The notes under the pieces are model-generated. The model ran no database searches. It saw only the letters and a program-made list of their open reading frames with translations, and was not told the origin of the DNA. From Blumeriella jaapii (Eukaryota; Ascomycota; Leotiomycetes; Helotiales; Drepanopezizaceae): a stretch of DNA of 64,000 nt. Below are positions 12,386 to 23,531 of the stretch, in pieces (position 1 is the first letter of the stretch; each line of letters opens with the position of its first letter). The translations under genes and the position numbers were made by a program. The stretch spans positions 434,001 to 498,000 of the forward strand of contig VWND01000066.1 in the NCBI GenBank assembly GCA_009599575.1. Reading direction: 5' to 3'.

Positions 12386-15300
12386 TGCTTATAAGATTGT
12401 TTATTAATTGTTTTATTGTTTTCGTTGTTTATTATTTTTTCTTTTTTATTATATATTATTTTATTATTTTTGTTTTGTTTTGTTTATATACAATTTAATT
12501 ATTTTATTTTATATATATTATTTATTTTTGCAGATTTTTTTTTATATTGTTTAAAATATTTATTATACTTTTTTTTGTTTGATTATACTTTTGCTTATTA
12601 AAACAAAAGTTTTGTATATGTTTTGAGCCGCATATTTAATATATTTGTATTGCTCGCATATTTTACGAAAACTATTTTTTATATATTTTATTATTTGCTA
12701 TTTTCTGTATTGTTTACTTTTTTCGTTGTTTTGAACGGGTGCCTATTTGAATAGTTATAATTTATTAAAAGAATAGTATGCGGATTTCCGTGGCTTTTGA
12801 ATACAAATATTTTATAGTTTTCGTACTTTTTTTTATTTATTTTTTAATAAATATAATATATTTTTTTTAATTAATAAATTTATCGATATTATATCGTTTT
12901 TTAAACAAAGCGTTGCTAAACTTGGCAAACTTATTTTTAACCTATTTTGGAACGGAATTATTATACGTAATTTTTCCGAGTTTAAGCAAGCATATAATGC
13001 CGTTATTTTAAATTAATAAGCAGCTTTCGTAAAAATATCCATAAAGCAATTCGATATAATAATTGAAAACGTTAACGAATTTCTATTCGATTACGAAAGT
13101 TTCGTTAAAATTGAATTTGTTCGCAAAAGCTTTAATTACGATAAATTTCTGCTGAATTACGATAACGTTTTAAAAGCTTTCGCCGAAGCAAAAAAGGCTC
13201 GAAATAATAAAAAGAAAATAATAGACCGAGTTTTGCGCTTTTTGCTAAATTAACGAAAAAAAGATATTTAAAAATACGTTTTTAGCAAAATTACCGGTGT
13301 TATTTCATTTCGGCATTTCGCTCGCTTTTTCGAAATTATTACTTTTACGAAAAAAAAGTTTGGATATTAAACGCTTATATTTTTAAAGCGCAAGTTTTGA
13401 AAATTAACAATCTAAAAGCTCGCAGATTTATAAGTTTTTTTATAGCTGTTTGCAAACTGGTCGACGACGTTATATAATCGCCAGAAAAAATTCTGGTCGA
13501 TTGCGAAACTTTAAGTTTGATTTTTTTTTAAAGCAAAGAATTAAGCGTCGCTAAATGCGGCATTTTTATACCGAACGAAAAAAACGACGTTATTCCGACG
13601 CTTTAAATTTACGACGACGAAAAAAACGAAAAAGCTAATATTATTTTCGTTTAGTTCGAAGAAATATACGCAGTAGCAATTAATATTTCTAAAATAGCTA
13701 AAACAATTCGGCGATTTTTATTTTCAATTATCGAAAACGAATTCGAAAACGAAATTAAAAGCGTGATAACAAATAATCGCTTATTCGAATATAAAAAATT
13801 TATTATATTTATGAAAATAATTTCGGAAAAAATAAAAATAAAAAACGTAAAAAAGCGCGCCGATATTTCCGAAACTTTTTTTATTCGGAAAAGAAAATTA
13901 TTTACGTCGTTAATAAAAAAAGCACCGCGAATAAAAACAGCCGAAAATCAACGCCGAATTATAAGCTTTAAGCTAATTAACAGAAAACGCGACGATTTTA
14001 TAGAATCGGATTTAGAAAACGCCGGCATTCCGAAAAAATTTAAACGATTTTAAATCTAATTTTTCGAAATTAAATACGCAAATATTAAAAACGCTTATTG
14101 CGTTTAAAAACGTCGAACCGCTAATATTTCAGATTTTAATAAAAGCATTTAAGATTTCGATTATTATACGATTCGATCGAAAAAGTTTGGAAAAAAATAT
14201 CGAAGTTATCGCGGAAAAAATTATACAAAAGGCATAAAATTAAATTATTTTGTTTAAAACTTTCGTTTTCGACGACGAAACGATTTAAAAGTTTTATTTC
14301 GATATTTTTACATAAAAACCAAATGAATTCGTCAGCTTTTTCTTTTTTGCTTCGAACGAAAACTGAATTAAACTTTTTTCGGAAAATTGCAAATGTAATA
14401 CGCCGGAATAAATAAAAAAAACTTTTGAAAACGGTAATTCGTTTTTATTCGAGTTTTTTTTCGCTAAAAAACTCCGATTTTTTAATTTCGTTTTTACGAA
14501 TAACGTTAACGTTAAAAAAAACGGCAAATTTTGCTATTTTTACGTATATTATTACGCGGCGTATTGCAATTTAATTACAAAAAAAATTAACGTTGTCGGC
14601 TTCGCTAGTCGATTCGTTATTATTAAAAATTCGGATTACGACGTATTCGAAGTTAATTTTAATAACTAATTTATATTTCGACGAAAAATTACGAAAACTA
14701 TTTAAACACGTATTAAGATTTATTTGAGATACGCAAATTTTAAAGCAGATTTTAAAATATTTAGCGCGATTATAAAGCTCGATTAAAACGTAGAAAAATA
14801 AAAGCAACGAATATTTTTAAAAGCCGACTTTTTTGGCTTTTCGACCGAAAATGTGTTTTAAAATTTATTTAAATTAAGCTGCGAATTCGTTAATTACGTA
14901 AGGTTTTACAACGGAGAAAACAAATTATTATTGCATTTTATAAAAGAAAAAGTAGTTATATATAAGCATTATTTCCGATTAGTTAAAACTTAAAAAGCGC
15001 TTATAGCTTTTTCGCTAATATGCTTTATAGTTTTATTTAATAAGTTTTTAAAATGCATCCCGGCTTTTATTTCGCTGTTTTAATTATTCGAAACTTTGGA
15101 AATTACCGCTTCGTAGTATATTTTAACGTTCCGATCGCTTTAAGTTTCGTTGGCCCCGACCGTATTATAATTATAAAGTTCGATATCGCCGATTTTTAAA
15201 AAAAGGAAAAGATCGAAGATTTTACCGACGCTATTTTCGACTATTACGTTCTGCTTGCATTCGCATACAATTCGGGAATAATCGAAGCTTATTTGTAATT

Positions 15301-16500
15301 ACACCACGACGCTAAGCTAATTAAAACTATTCAGAAAAGCCCAGCTTTTTCGTATTTTAGCGCGTTTAAAACAATAGCCTCGGCTATTTTATCGGATTAC
15401 AAAACCGAAGGTTACGAAATAGAAAATAAAATGATTTTTATCAGCTTTTCGATTAAGCAAAAGGTTTTTGTCAGATTTAAAACCCAAAAAACCGACGGCG
15501 CGATGCTAATTTGTTCGAATAATTATACGGCGCAAAAATATAAAAACTATTTCGAAAACGACAATTCGATAAGTAATCTAATACTGTTTGTATTACGGCG
15601 AAAGTAATTATAATACTTTCGGTAGTTTCGATTGCAAACGATTATTTCCGAATTATTCCGTAGAATAGTTTTTTTTACAGGCTTCGGAGCCTTTTCAGAA
15701 GTATTCGTCGGTAAATAACCGTGGTCCGATTTATCAGTTTTACGCGAAGCAAAAGCGTTAATCGGTTTTAATTACGACGAATTAATCGATTATTTTTACG
15801 ATTTCAATATAAGACTTTTTAGCGCTTTTTGCAAAGCGTAGAATTACGTTCAGGAGCTAAAATCTATTATCTACGTAAAAAAGTCGTAGAAAGCATTCGT
15901 AGCGGCGATATTTGATAATATTATCGACGAAAAGCTATTAAAACGTTCGTAAGTTTAAACGATATTTCGACTGATATTTTATCGAGTTATTTTTTAAAAA
16001 AACAAAATGAATAAAATAATTTAAACGATAAGCGAAACGCTATTTTTTCGCAAAAGCTAATAGCAAAAAGGCCAAAAACGGGTTAGAAGACTAAAAAAGC
16101 GTAGGGCTAAGAAGTTCGGTTTTTTAGTTAATTGGTTTTTAGATTATATAAAATAAACTAGATTGCATTTATTAGAATTATGTTTTTTTTTGGTCGTAAT
16201 CAAAAACGATTACGTATGTTGTTTAGAACAGGATGTAAAACGGTAATACTTTGTATTAATAGGAGTTAGTAGTTTTAGCTATGGTCGAGGCATAGACCTT
16301 TTCGAGACTTTTTGCTATTAATTACTTTCAACAGGTATAAAAGCAAAGCATCCTTTTAGATAGTATTATAAGCACGCAGTTTAATTTATACCTTTATTTA
16401 TTTTTTTTTTTCTTTTTTCAGTCTTTTCTAGGGATTCCCTAGACTATCTTACCCACCGATATGTGGCCGTATCAGTCTGGTTTTCCTACCTACTTTTATA
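12386..16500 (+). repeat. Long terminal repeat of family A, right copy (~4.1 kb)
   Basis: This is the direct repeat of 1352-5470, with TG at 12386 and the right border at 16500. Beyond it, coding sequence of another Gypsy element (H) begins, so A probably integrated into H's gag. ATAAC at 16501-16505 would be one half of the expected target duplication, but the left half lies outside the window. Confidence 0.85.
13022..16095 (+). pseudogene. Right-hand copy of the unidentified LTR-borne ORF
   Basis: It corresponds to 1986-5060. The open stretch at 13763-14053 matches 2727-3101 closely. It then ends early because a small deletion in an A-run near 14035 shifts the frame relative to the left copy. 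Farther right (for instance 14427 on) the protein-like order resumes in the shifted frame. Both copies have independent RIP stops, so comparing them recovers part of the earlier codon pattern. The product is unrecognised. Confidence 0.5.
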
Positions 16501-16806
16501 ATAACTTTTGTTAATTAAGATTTTAAGCGTATTCCCGGTATTTTTAAAGTCTTCTGGCGTTTTACTTTTTTAGCCTTTTTTGCTCGCACAGCTTTTCCTT
16601 TTTCTAGCAAAGATTTTTACGAGCGTATAACTGCCACTTTTGCTATTTTCGGTTTTCCCCGTTTAATTACGCGCTTTTTTGGCGCTTATTATAACTGCGG
16701 CAAGCTCGGCCATTTCGCAAACGTTTGCTTCGACGCTAAATTTAATCGTAAAATCGCCGAAATAGCTATTAACGAAAAGCAAAACGATTTGTTAAAAAAC
16801 TTTTAA
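16501..16806 (+). pseudogene. gag: H gag C-terminus with CCHC zinc knuckle
   Basis: In the frame starting at 16681, the knuckle at 16687-16728 reads Tyr-X2-Cys-X4-His-X4-Cys (Y-YN-C-GKLG-H-FANV-C). The first position should be Cys. TGT to TAT is exactly a RIP-type TpG to TpA change, so this is a nucleocapsid CCHC knuckle with one ligand lost. The frame then runs to a stop at 16804-16806. Everything N-terminal to this part of gag is missing because of the A junction at 16500. Confidence 0.75.
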
Positions 16807-16929
16807 ATCGTAGCAAAAACTTTTATTATAGCAAAAAATTCGATTTATAAAAGGATTTGAAATTTGACCAGCGCTTTTTAATAAAAAAACGACAGTTTTT
16901 AATTTTTATAAAACTAATACGCAATAGAT

Positions 16930-19060
16930 TATATATTAAAACATTTGCATATATCGATAGCGAAGCTAATATTTTCGATGCAATTAAAACTTTTTTAAAA
17001 TATCAACTTTTTTAACGTTTCGAAATAAGTTTTATTCGGCTGCATAAGTCTATTATACCTACCGGTTATAATAGCGAGCCGAAAAAATTTTTTTTTTTTG
17101 TTATTTTTTTTTTTTTACGATTAACCGACGTCGTGTAAATTTTTCTTTTTTAGTTATAAACCTGAGCTTTACCGACGTTTTTATTAGTCGCAAATTTCTA
17201 TAATACTACGATTTAAAGCAAGCGTATAGCTAAGAAAAAAACAAAATAAAATAGCTATTCGATATATTTATTATTTTTTATTTTAACGAGCAGTTGTTCG
17301 TCGATTTTAATTAGCGAACAAAGCCTAAAATACTTAATCGTATATATTAAAAAAATGTAAACAAACGAAACAGCGTAATAAAAGCTTTATATACTTTTGC
17401 CAGTATTTTTATAACGATTAAAAAAGCTTATTTAAGCTTTAAAATTAATAAACCTTCTACGTTTATACGAGATTTTAAAAACAGTTTAAATAAAATAAAA
17501 AAGTTTTTTATTAACAATTCTGAACCGATCAAGCCGGTTTTTTTAATCGGGCCAATTGCTATTTTTTTTACTTTTAATTATAATATTAGTTGTATTTCCG
17601 CTTTTGCATTCAGCGCTTTACAAATACGTTACGAAAAGCGAATGCGAGCCGCAAAAAAAAAAAGATTATTATTATTCAGAAACTGTACGTTTGTTATTTT
17701 TATATATAATATAAACAAAAAACGTCCGCCGTACGAAAGTCGCCGAATTTAAAAAAATTATATAATTCGCGGCAATAAAAAGCATTTCCGTCCCCGACGC
17801 TTTGCAAATCAAATACGACGACAACGTAATTTTTATAAAAAAGCTTTTTCCAATTTAATATTCGGAGTTCGAAAAATTATTTTATAAGCAAAAAAGCGAT
17901 AAGTTCGCTTTCCGCCGCCCCGGTATAAATTATAAAATACATTTGGCTATAAAAAATACGTTTTTTATAAAATCATTTAAACGCTTTACGAATAAACAAT
18001 TTACAAAAATCAAAAGTTATATTTTCGACAATTTGTATAAAAGCTTTATTAAACTTTTTAATATCTTTTTCGCCGCTCCGATTTTATTTATTAAAAAGTC
18101 AAACGGCTTTATGCGTTTATATATCGATTACCGTAAGCTTAACGATTTTACGAAAAAAAATTATTATTTTTTGCTTTTGATTAACGAAATATTAGCGCGA
18201 ATTATTAAAATCAAAATATTTACGAAAATTAATATTTAATAAGCATTTAATCGAGTCCGGATATTCGAAAAGTTTAAAAAACTGACCAGTTTCCGTATCC
18301 GATACGGCATATATAAATATAAAGTTTTTTCGTTCGGTTTTATTAATAAGCCCGCCATATTTCAACGCTTTATTAATAATATTTTTATAAAGCATTTAAA
18401 TAATTTCTGCTCGGCGTATTTTAACGATATTTTTATTTATTTCGCGAATAATTTAAAATATAAAATTTATATTAAAAAAATTCTGTCGATTTTAAAAAAA
18501 CACGACTTAAAAACTAATATTAAAAAATGCGAATTTAATATTACGAAAATCAAATTTTTAAGTTTCGTTATCAGCATTTAAAATATTAAAATAAACCCGG
18601 AAAAAATCGCTATTATTAAAAATTAGCAATATGCAGCGAATATACGAAGCGTGCAAAGCTTTTTAAGTTTTTGTAATTTTTATAAACGCTTTATAACCGG
18701 CTATAATCGTATTTGCCGCCCCCTTATTGCTTTCATAAGCAAAAACGTTTTTTTCGTATTCGAGAAAAAGCAGAAAAACGCATAAAAAGCATTGCGCAAA
18801 GCTTTGCTAAACGCTTTTATTCTGTGCTATTACGATTTTTATAAGCAAACGCGCCTGGAAACCGACTTTTCTGATAAAATAATAATTGGCGTATTATCGC
18901 AATTGCAAAAAAATAACTTTTATTATCCGATCGGTTTTTTTTTCAAAATTATAATCGACGCCGAATTTAATTATCCGATTTATAATAAAAAGCTTTTCGC
19001 CATTTTTCGCTTTTTTAAAAATTACAAGCCGAAGCTGTTAAACGTTTAAAAAAACGTATA
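16930..19060 (+). pseudogene. pol: H pol, protease to RNase H (degenerate)
   Basis: The protease motif is Asp-Ser-Glu-Ala at 16956-16967, with Gly changed to Glu. The RT N-terminal half is an open stretch at 17943-18239 with the pattern PxLFIKKxNGxxRLYIDYRKLN, the classical Gypsy RT block. The catalytic box is Tyr-Phe-Asn-Asp at 18417-18428, with the first Asp changed to Asn. RNase H is visible in 18792-19049: ETDFSD, then GVLSQ, then a NYPIYNKKLFAI block typical of Ty3/Gypsy. RIP stops separate these segments. Confidence 0.8.
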
Positions 19061-19499
19061 TATATATACCGATTACCGCGCTTTAAAATATTTTATAATA
19101 ACTAAAAACTTTTCGGCCCGATAAGCTCGATAGGCCGAGTTTTTTGCCGATTTTCATTTTATAATTATATATCGGTCGGAAATTATTAATACGCTTATTA
19201 ATATTTTTTTTCGCAAAAACCAAAATATTTTTTTATTAAAAACGCGACAGCGAGCAATTCGAAAGCAGCAAATGCTTTTAAACAATAAATTAAATTTTTA
19301 AATCTTAAAAAAAATAGCTGCTAAAAGCATAATTACGCTAGCGCTTGTAAAAACAGCGTTCGATAAATGCGATAACGACATTTTTTTCGAAAAAAACAAC
19401 GAAAATAAAAAAAATAAAATATTTATAAAAAAACCCGCAGATTCAATTTCCGTAATCGCGTACGATATATATAGTTATATAATTATAAACGATTTGCTG

Positions 19500-20990
19500 C
19501 AAGCTAATAAAAACTTTTTTTTTTTCGAAGCGCAACGAACGCAAATCCGCAATTATAGTTTTAATTATTAATTGCGACAAAATAAATTATTTTTTTAAAG
19601 CAAATTAATAATATTTTTAAAACTTTCCGAATTGCGAACCTTTTTAATCCGATATATCTACGAACAGTTTTGCGTAGCATACGCTAAAATAAAAAAAATA
19701 AAGCTTTTAATCGGTCGCAAATATTATTAAAAAGCTATAAGAGCAGATATATAATAATATATTTCGAATTATCGTTGCATACGAATAAAAGCTAGGCGCG
19801 ACAAAACCCCGGGCTTTTTAAAACCTTTGCTTATATTTAGCAGATTTTATTAATATTTAACGATAAATTTTACGAAGTTTTTATTAAACGAAAATAATTA
19901 CGATTTCGCTTTCGTAATAATAAATCGTTTATTTAAAAAGCTTTTGTTAATTCTCTATTATAAAACTATCATAGCGAAACTGGCAGCTTTGTTTTTGATT
20001 TATTAAATGCGTTATTTCGGCATATCGGATTTAATTGTTTCGGACCGAAAAACTCAATTTATTTCGGTTTTTTAGCAAAATTTCTGCCGCATATTAAAAA
20101 CCAAAATCAAATTAATTATTGCGTATAATTTTAATATCGATAGGCAAATCGAAATAATAAACCAGTATATTAAATAACGCTTCCGCCTTTTTTGCTTTTA
20201 TTACCAAAATAATTGAAAACGCCTTTTACTTTTAATAAATATTACACAGCTAATTTTACCGTACGAATCTTTCGGCAACGTTTTTCCTTTCCAAATTTTA
20301 AATAAATATAAGATTCGTATATTTTAAAATATAAACAATTCCCGTTTTTTTCGCTCGGCCATCGAAAAGCTTAACCGCGACGAAGCTTTGCATTTGGCTT
20401 TTCGAATTAAAAAAATTATAAAATACGTATAATCGTTTATTACGTAATAATAAGCTAAAATAAAACGCTTTGCTAATTTGCACAAACGACCGGTGAATTA
20501 AAATATGGGCGACGAAATATTAGTAAATATCAAAAATTAAAAGCTCGACCGACTTTTCCGAAAGCTTTCGAATAAATAATACGGCCCAGTTAAAATCGTC
20601 GATAAATAAAAAAAAATTAAAAGCTTGACCTTTCCGCAGACTGGTTAATTTACTTAATTTTTCATTTATATTCGCTTCGAAAGCATATTAGCAATTTTTT
20701 ATCTGGCTAACGCCGCTCCGAACCAGCTTTTATTTAATTATTTTCCGAACAAACGAAATAGAAAATCGAAAAAATAATAGATTCGAAGTTGCATAAAAAA
20801 GTATTGCAATATTAAATTAATTAAAAGGGCGTTAATAAAAATCTCGAATAATACTTTTGTTTTAACGCTATAACGGCCTTTTATATTTTTTAAGCATTTT
20901 ATCGATTATATTTCACCGCCAAAAGCCTTTTACGAACGCTTTCCGCATGGTTGCAAGCTTACAACAAAGGTAGAAAAGATTATATTAAAT
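19500..20990 (+). pseudogene. H integrase and C-terminal tail (degenerate)
   Basis: The catalytic core lies in one frame. The first acidic position is now Asn at 19866-19868, in a (M)xNF..L.LNENxYD context. The second Asp is kept at 20043-20045 in VSDRKTQF, and Glu at 20151-20153 in RQIEIINQY. That gives D/N-58-D-35-E, the expected Ty3 integrase spacing. A segment near 20900-20960 ending in FYERFP resembles the end of a chromodomain-type tail (HxRFPDxPRP), but this is weak. The minus-strand open stretch at 20298-20483 is a shadow. Confidence 0.75.
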
Positions 20991-21037
20991 TAAAAAACGA
21001 TAGACCTATAACTGCAACTGCGAAAACGCAGTTTTTC

Positions 21038-21052
21038 GGAGGGGGGGGATAG
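21038..21052 (+). promoter_or_regulatory. Polypurine tract of H
   Basis: CGGAGGGGGGGGATAG, with a run of eight G, directly precedes the LTR start TGTTACGA. The same arrangement recurs before 21903 (AAAGGGGGGGGTAG). Confidence 0.8.
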
Positions 21053-21373
21053 TGTTACGATCCTGGCCGGTGGTAGTTGCCAATGGTATAACTGCCAGTG
21101 GTATAGCTGCCAGTGGTAGTTGCCAGTGGTATGATTGCCAGTGGTATGGTTGCCAATGGTATGATTGCTGGTGGTGTCGGATTAAGGTTTGGGCACGGAC
21201 CACCTCGGCCACTAGGCCTCGCGCTAAGTCACGTGACCCATAAGCGCAACCCACTGTACATAAAGTTCGCGACCCCGAGCATTCTAGCTCGGTGTCTTTC
21301 TTTCAATTTACATGCGTACCTTTTGGTCCACATCACCTTTCTGATCACCCTTAATACTAAGGTCAAACAAACA
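21053..21373 (+). repeat. 3' LTR of H (right border uncertain)
   Basis: It begins TGTTACGATCCTGGCC right after the polypurine tract. It shares the start, a minisatellite, a GGATTAAGGTTTG block and a GATCACCCTTAA block with the LTR at 21903, so both belong to related families. This stretch is GC-richer than its surroundings and hardly RIP-altered. The right end is set at a CA near 21373, after the shared blocks, but I could not find a clean TCGTAACA end. It contains a GTCACGTGAC palindrome at 21228-21237. Confidence 0.6.
21072..21183 (+). repeat. 13-15-bp minisatellite in the H LTR
   Basis: About seven copies of a GTA(T)NNTTGCCAGTG-type unit alternate between 13 and 15 bp. The J LTR holds a cleaner version, GTAATTGCCAGTG, about four times at 21928-21980. 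Confidence 0.75.
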
Positions 21374-21584
21374 CACACACTCCGCTGGGAAGCTTTGTAT
21401 CTACGGTTAAGAATTCGATCTGCCTCTGCAACTCGTACTTCTTTTACGCCACCCGTACCGACGATGTGTTCGTCGGTGCCTCGATTAATATTCCCTTCCA
21501 TTAATCTTGTTTCCAGAAAAAGCTGGAGCCCGTCCCTCATTTCGACCTGCCTCTGCAATTCGGAACCCTTTTCTTTTTAATAGC
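21374..21584 (-). other. GC-richer stretch with a coding-like minus-strand fragment
   Basis: This lies between the H LTR core and the 3' part of J. On the minus strand, 21558 to about 21400 reads as a charged, heptad-like peptide (..QRQVEMRDGLQLFLETRL..) without stops. It is more protein-like than the Ser/Pro-rich plus-strand frame over the same bases, and could be a coiled-coil gag start of another element. I do not recognise it, and the open frame alone is weak evidence. Confidence 0.3.
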
Positions 21585-21902
21585 TCGACCTTTTCGATAA
21601 GCCTGTCGATCTACGAGCTCGCACCTTACTGCTACCAGAGCTTGCATCTGACTGCATACAAAAGCTAGCAACTTACGTCTGCTTACGCAACAAAACGGCT
21701 GGCAACCTACTTCTGCCTATACGATAAAAATGGCTAGCAACCTACTTCTGCTTATACGACAAAACGGCTGGCAACCTACTTCTGCTTATGCGATAAAACG
21801 GCTGGCAATCTACGTCTGCCTAATGGGTTGAAATAAAGGAAAATACGGGTTGGGTTCTACGGCTTCAGATCTGGGGACCAGTTCTTCGAAAGGGGGGGGT
21901 AG
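21585..21902 (+). mobile_element. 3' untranslated end of a second related element, J
   Basis: A short stretch ends in an eight-G polypurine tract (AAAGGGGGGGGTAG) directly before an LTR start at 21903, so this is the 3' end of an LTR element. No coding sequence of J is present, so J is 5' truncated or rearranged. About five copies of a 34-35-bp repeat occupy 21657-21826. The segment is little affected by RIP. Confidence 0.6.
21657..21826 (+). repeat. 34-35-bp tandem repeat, about five copies
   Basis: The units are built on ACAAAACGGCTGGCAACCTA followed by CTTCTGCTTATRCG. They differ by single-base changes such as GGCTGG/GGCTAG. It lies in the 3' region of J. Confidence 0.75.
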
Positions 21903-22161
21903 TGTTACGACCCTGGCCGGCCGGTGGTAAATTGCCAGTGGTAATTGCCAGTGGTAATTGCCAGTAGTAATTGCCAGTGGTGGGATTAAGGTTTGCGCAC
22001 GGACCCCACCAACCTGTATTTAATAGTTCAGAGCTCCCGTACCTTAGAGCTTTTCACCTTAGTATTCAACGTACACGCGTATTTTTCGGCCCATATCATT
22101 ATGATCACCCTTAAGCCAGCTGTCATACCTCGCGCTTTAACGAAAAAACAACGAGATTTTG
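21903..22161 (+). repeat. LTR of J, interrupted by E3
   Basis: It opens TGTTACGACCCTGGCC and carries the 13-bp minisatellite plus the GGATTAAGGTTTG and GATCACCCTTAA blocks shared with the H LTR. It stops abruptly at 22161, where the family E LTR begins. The remainder of this LTR is not in the window, because the right side of E3 is lost. Confidence 0.65.
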
Positions 22162-22427
22162 TATAACGACTCACTCTTTTGCCCCTCGTGTCACCCCAGC
22201 AACTACGTATAGCTGCAAGCTTCCTGGTCTCCTGGTAGGTCTTTCTATCAATTATAAAAACTATTTATATATATAAGGCTTTTTCCTTTTAATAACCTCT
22301 GCCTTCTGCAGTTGTTAATTCTAAATAAATATTTTTATTACAAAACCAAAAGCTCGTTTTTTATATTATATAAACACGGCGACCAATTAATTAATTTCTT
22401 AGCTTTTCGATTAATTAAATCGTTATA
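22162..22427 (+). repeat. 5' LTR of family E element E3 (plus orientation)
   Basis: This 266-bp sequence is the reverse complement of the family E LTRs at 41686-41954 and 47939-48205. It starts TATAACGACTCACTC (TGTAACGA with a RIP change) and ends ATCGTTATA. The half next to J is little mutated, and the half next to the E3 interior is RIP-altered. Confidence 0.8.
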
Positions 22428-22938
22428 TTATTAACAACTTTTTTTTTACGCTAGCGACGGCGTAAACTTTTTTTTTTTTCGAATTTCTTACGGATTATAC
22501 TAAAATAATCGACCGGTCGTAAAAAAGCTTATTTCCGCATTTTGCGAAAAATAGCTTTTATTTAACGATCCCCCTTTTAGCAAAGCTTTTCAGCTCCTGC
22601 TATTATATTAACCTTTTTTTTTTTTAATCAGCGAAAAAACAGCTTTCCTCAGAAGTTTTTTTTTCTGAAAAACAGTTCTTCCTCCGAAAAAAAAAAAACA
22701 AAAGAAAAGGCAGAGCGCCAACCATTTCGCCTGCCACTTTTTCCTTGCAGCTTAGCGCTGAAAACGTTTAGTTAAAACTTTTGCAAAATCAATTAAAAAA
22801 AGCGCAAAAGCATAAACGACAACTTCTAAAAACTATACGATTGCGACAGACTTTTTAATTAAAACGTTTAATAAAATTTATCGAACGTGCTTTTACTAAT
22901 CGCGAATCTGCTGCTTTTCCCTTTTTTCGCAACGTTTT
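22428..22938 (+). mobile_element. E3 interior, leader and start of gag only
   Basis: It matches the reverse complement of 41685 down to about 41175 in E1, including a purine/pyrimidine-rich leader and the first part of gag. The match ends in CGCAACGTTTTT at 22938, where the unmutated LTR-like sequence of G starts. The rest of E3 is not seen anywhere to the right within the window. Confidence 0.75.
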
Positions 22939-23206
22939 TGTCAGGAACCAATATCACGTGTATGAGTCAGGTGATCCGCCAAGACCCTCTGCCTCCTACC
23001 AATTCTCGAATAATATTCTCTGCGGATAGGCCGTGGGGGCCGGATAGTATTGTAAGGGCTGAAGATAATATTTAGGTAAAACATTTTATAGGAGTAATTG
23101 CTAAAAAACCAGTTATTAAGGTTATATTAAAAAGGATTGAGAAGAGGTCGGGGTGGGGGCTGGAAAAGCATATTAAATAAGGTTCGCCTGGTTTTCTGGG
23201 AAATAC
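22939..23206 (+). repeat. 5' LTR of G, left part
   Basis: It starts TGTCAGGAACC, a typical LTR opening, exactly where the E3 homology stops. It is scarcely RIP-altered and includes TCACGTG at 22954-22960. It ends in AATAC (23202-23206), the left target duplication of E2. The rest of the LTR resumes at 48206. The open stretch at 22887-23075 crosses the junction and is not a gene. Confidence 0.6.
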
Positions 23207-23371
23207 TGTAACGATCTAATCAATCGGAGGGCTGGGAGATCAGTCAACTGGTCGCCGAGTTCATATGATATAAGAAAACGAGCCTTTGGTTCTGTAACAA
23301 AAATATTCATTTAAAATCAACAACTGCAAAAAGCAGAGGTTGCTAAGAAAAAAAAGCCTTATATATATAAA
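23207..23371 (-). repeat. E2 3' LTR, distal part
   Basis: It begins TGTAACGATCTAATCAATCGG and runs to the ATATATATAAA tract, where E1 begins. The ATAAA at 23367-23371 is repeated at 41955-41959. It is only lightly RIP-altered. Confidence 0.85.
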
Positions 23372-23531
23372 TATAACGATTTAATCAGTCGAAGGGCTGG
23401 GAGATCAGTCAACTGGTCGCCGTGTTCACATAGTATAAGAAACGAGCTTTTGGTTCTGTAACAAAAATATTTACTTAGAATCAACAATTGCAAAGGATAG
23501 AAGTTGCTAAAAAAAAAAAGCTTTATATATA
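23372..23531 (-). repeat. E1 3' LTR, distal part
   Basis: It begins TATAACGATTTAATCAGTCG and stops in TATATATA, where the C LTR starts. The last five bases, ATATA, form C's left target duplication. Confidence 0.85.

Larger units (their letters stand above)
1352..16500 (+). mobile_element. Ty3/Gypsy-like LTR retrotransposon A1, very long LTRs
   Basis: Two direct repeats of about 4.1 kb (1352-5470 and 12386-16500) bracket a 6.9-kb interior coding gag, protease, RT, RNase H and integrase in the plus orientation. The left border of each LTR is TG directly after a purine tract. The right border reads ACTTTTATA, taken as RIP-altered ACTTTTACA. A TGG-starting primer-binding-site candidate follows 2 bp after the first LTR. 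Order RT-RNaseH-IN places it in Ty3/Gypsy. All reading frames are broken by transitions and indels. No target duplication can be checked, because the left LTR is shared with another family A copy. Confidence 0.85.
16501..21052 (+). mobile_element. Ty3/Gypsy element H interior, 5' truncated in this window
   Basis: It runs from the end of gag through protease, RT, RNase H and integrase to a G-rich polypurine tract and a 3' LTR at 21053. The left end is cut by the LTR of A at 16500. The 5' LTR and most of gag are therefore presumably on the far side of the family A tandem, outside the window. It is heavily RIP-altered. Confidence 0.8.

Noticed and set aside
12416..12601. 61-codon hydrophobic plus-strand frame as a membrane peptide
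   Set aside because: It is a T-rich stretch near the LTR left end, it is broken at the equivalent place of the left LTR, and its Phe/Leu/Tyr run reflects base composition.
21113..21580. 155-codon plus-strand open frame in GC-richer DNA as a host gene
   Set aside because: It begins inside the LTR minisatellite, is Ser/Pro/Arg-rich in the manner of an antisense frame, has no recognisable domain and crosses the LTR border.
23207..23531. Two tandem partial LTRs or an LTR duplication
   Set aside because: Each piece finds its missing half across an insertion (41960-42062 and 35718-35825) with exact target duplications.
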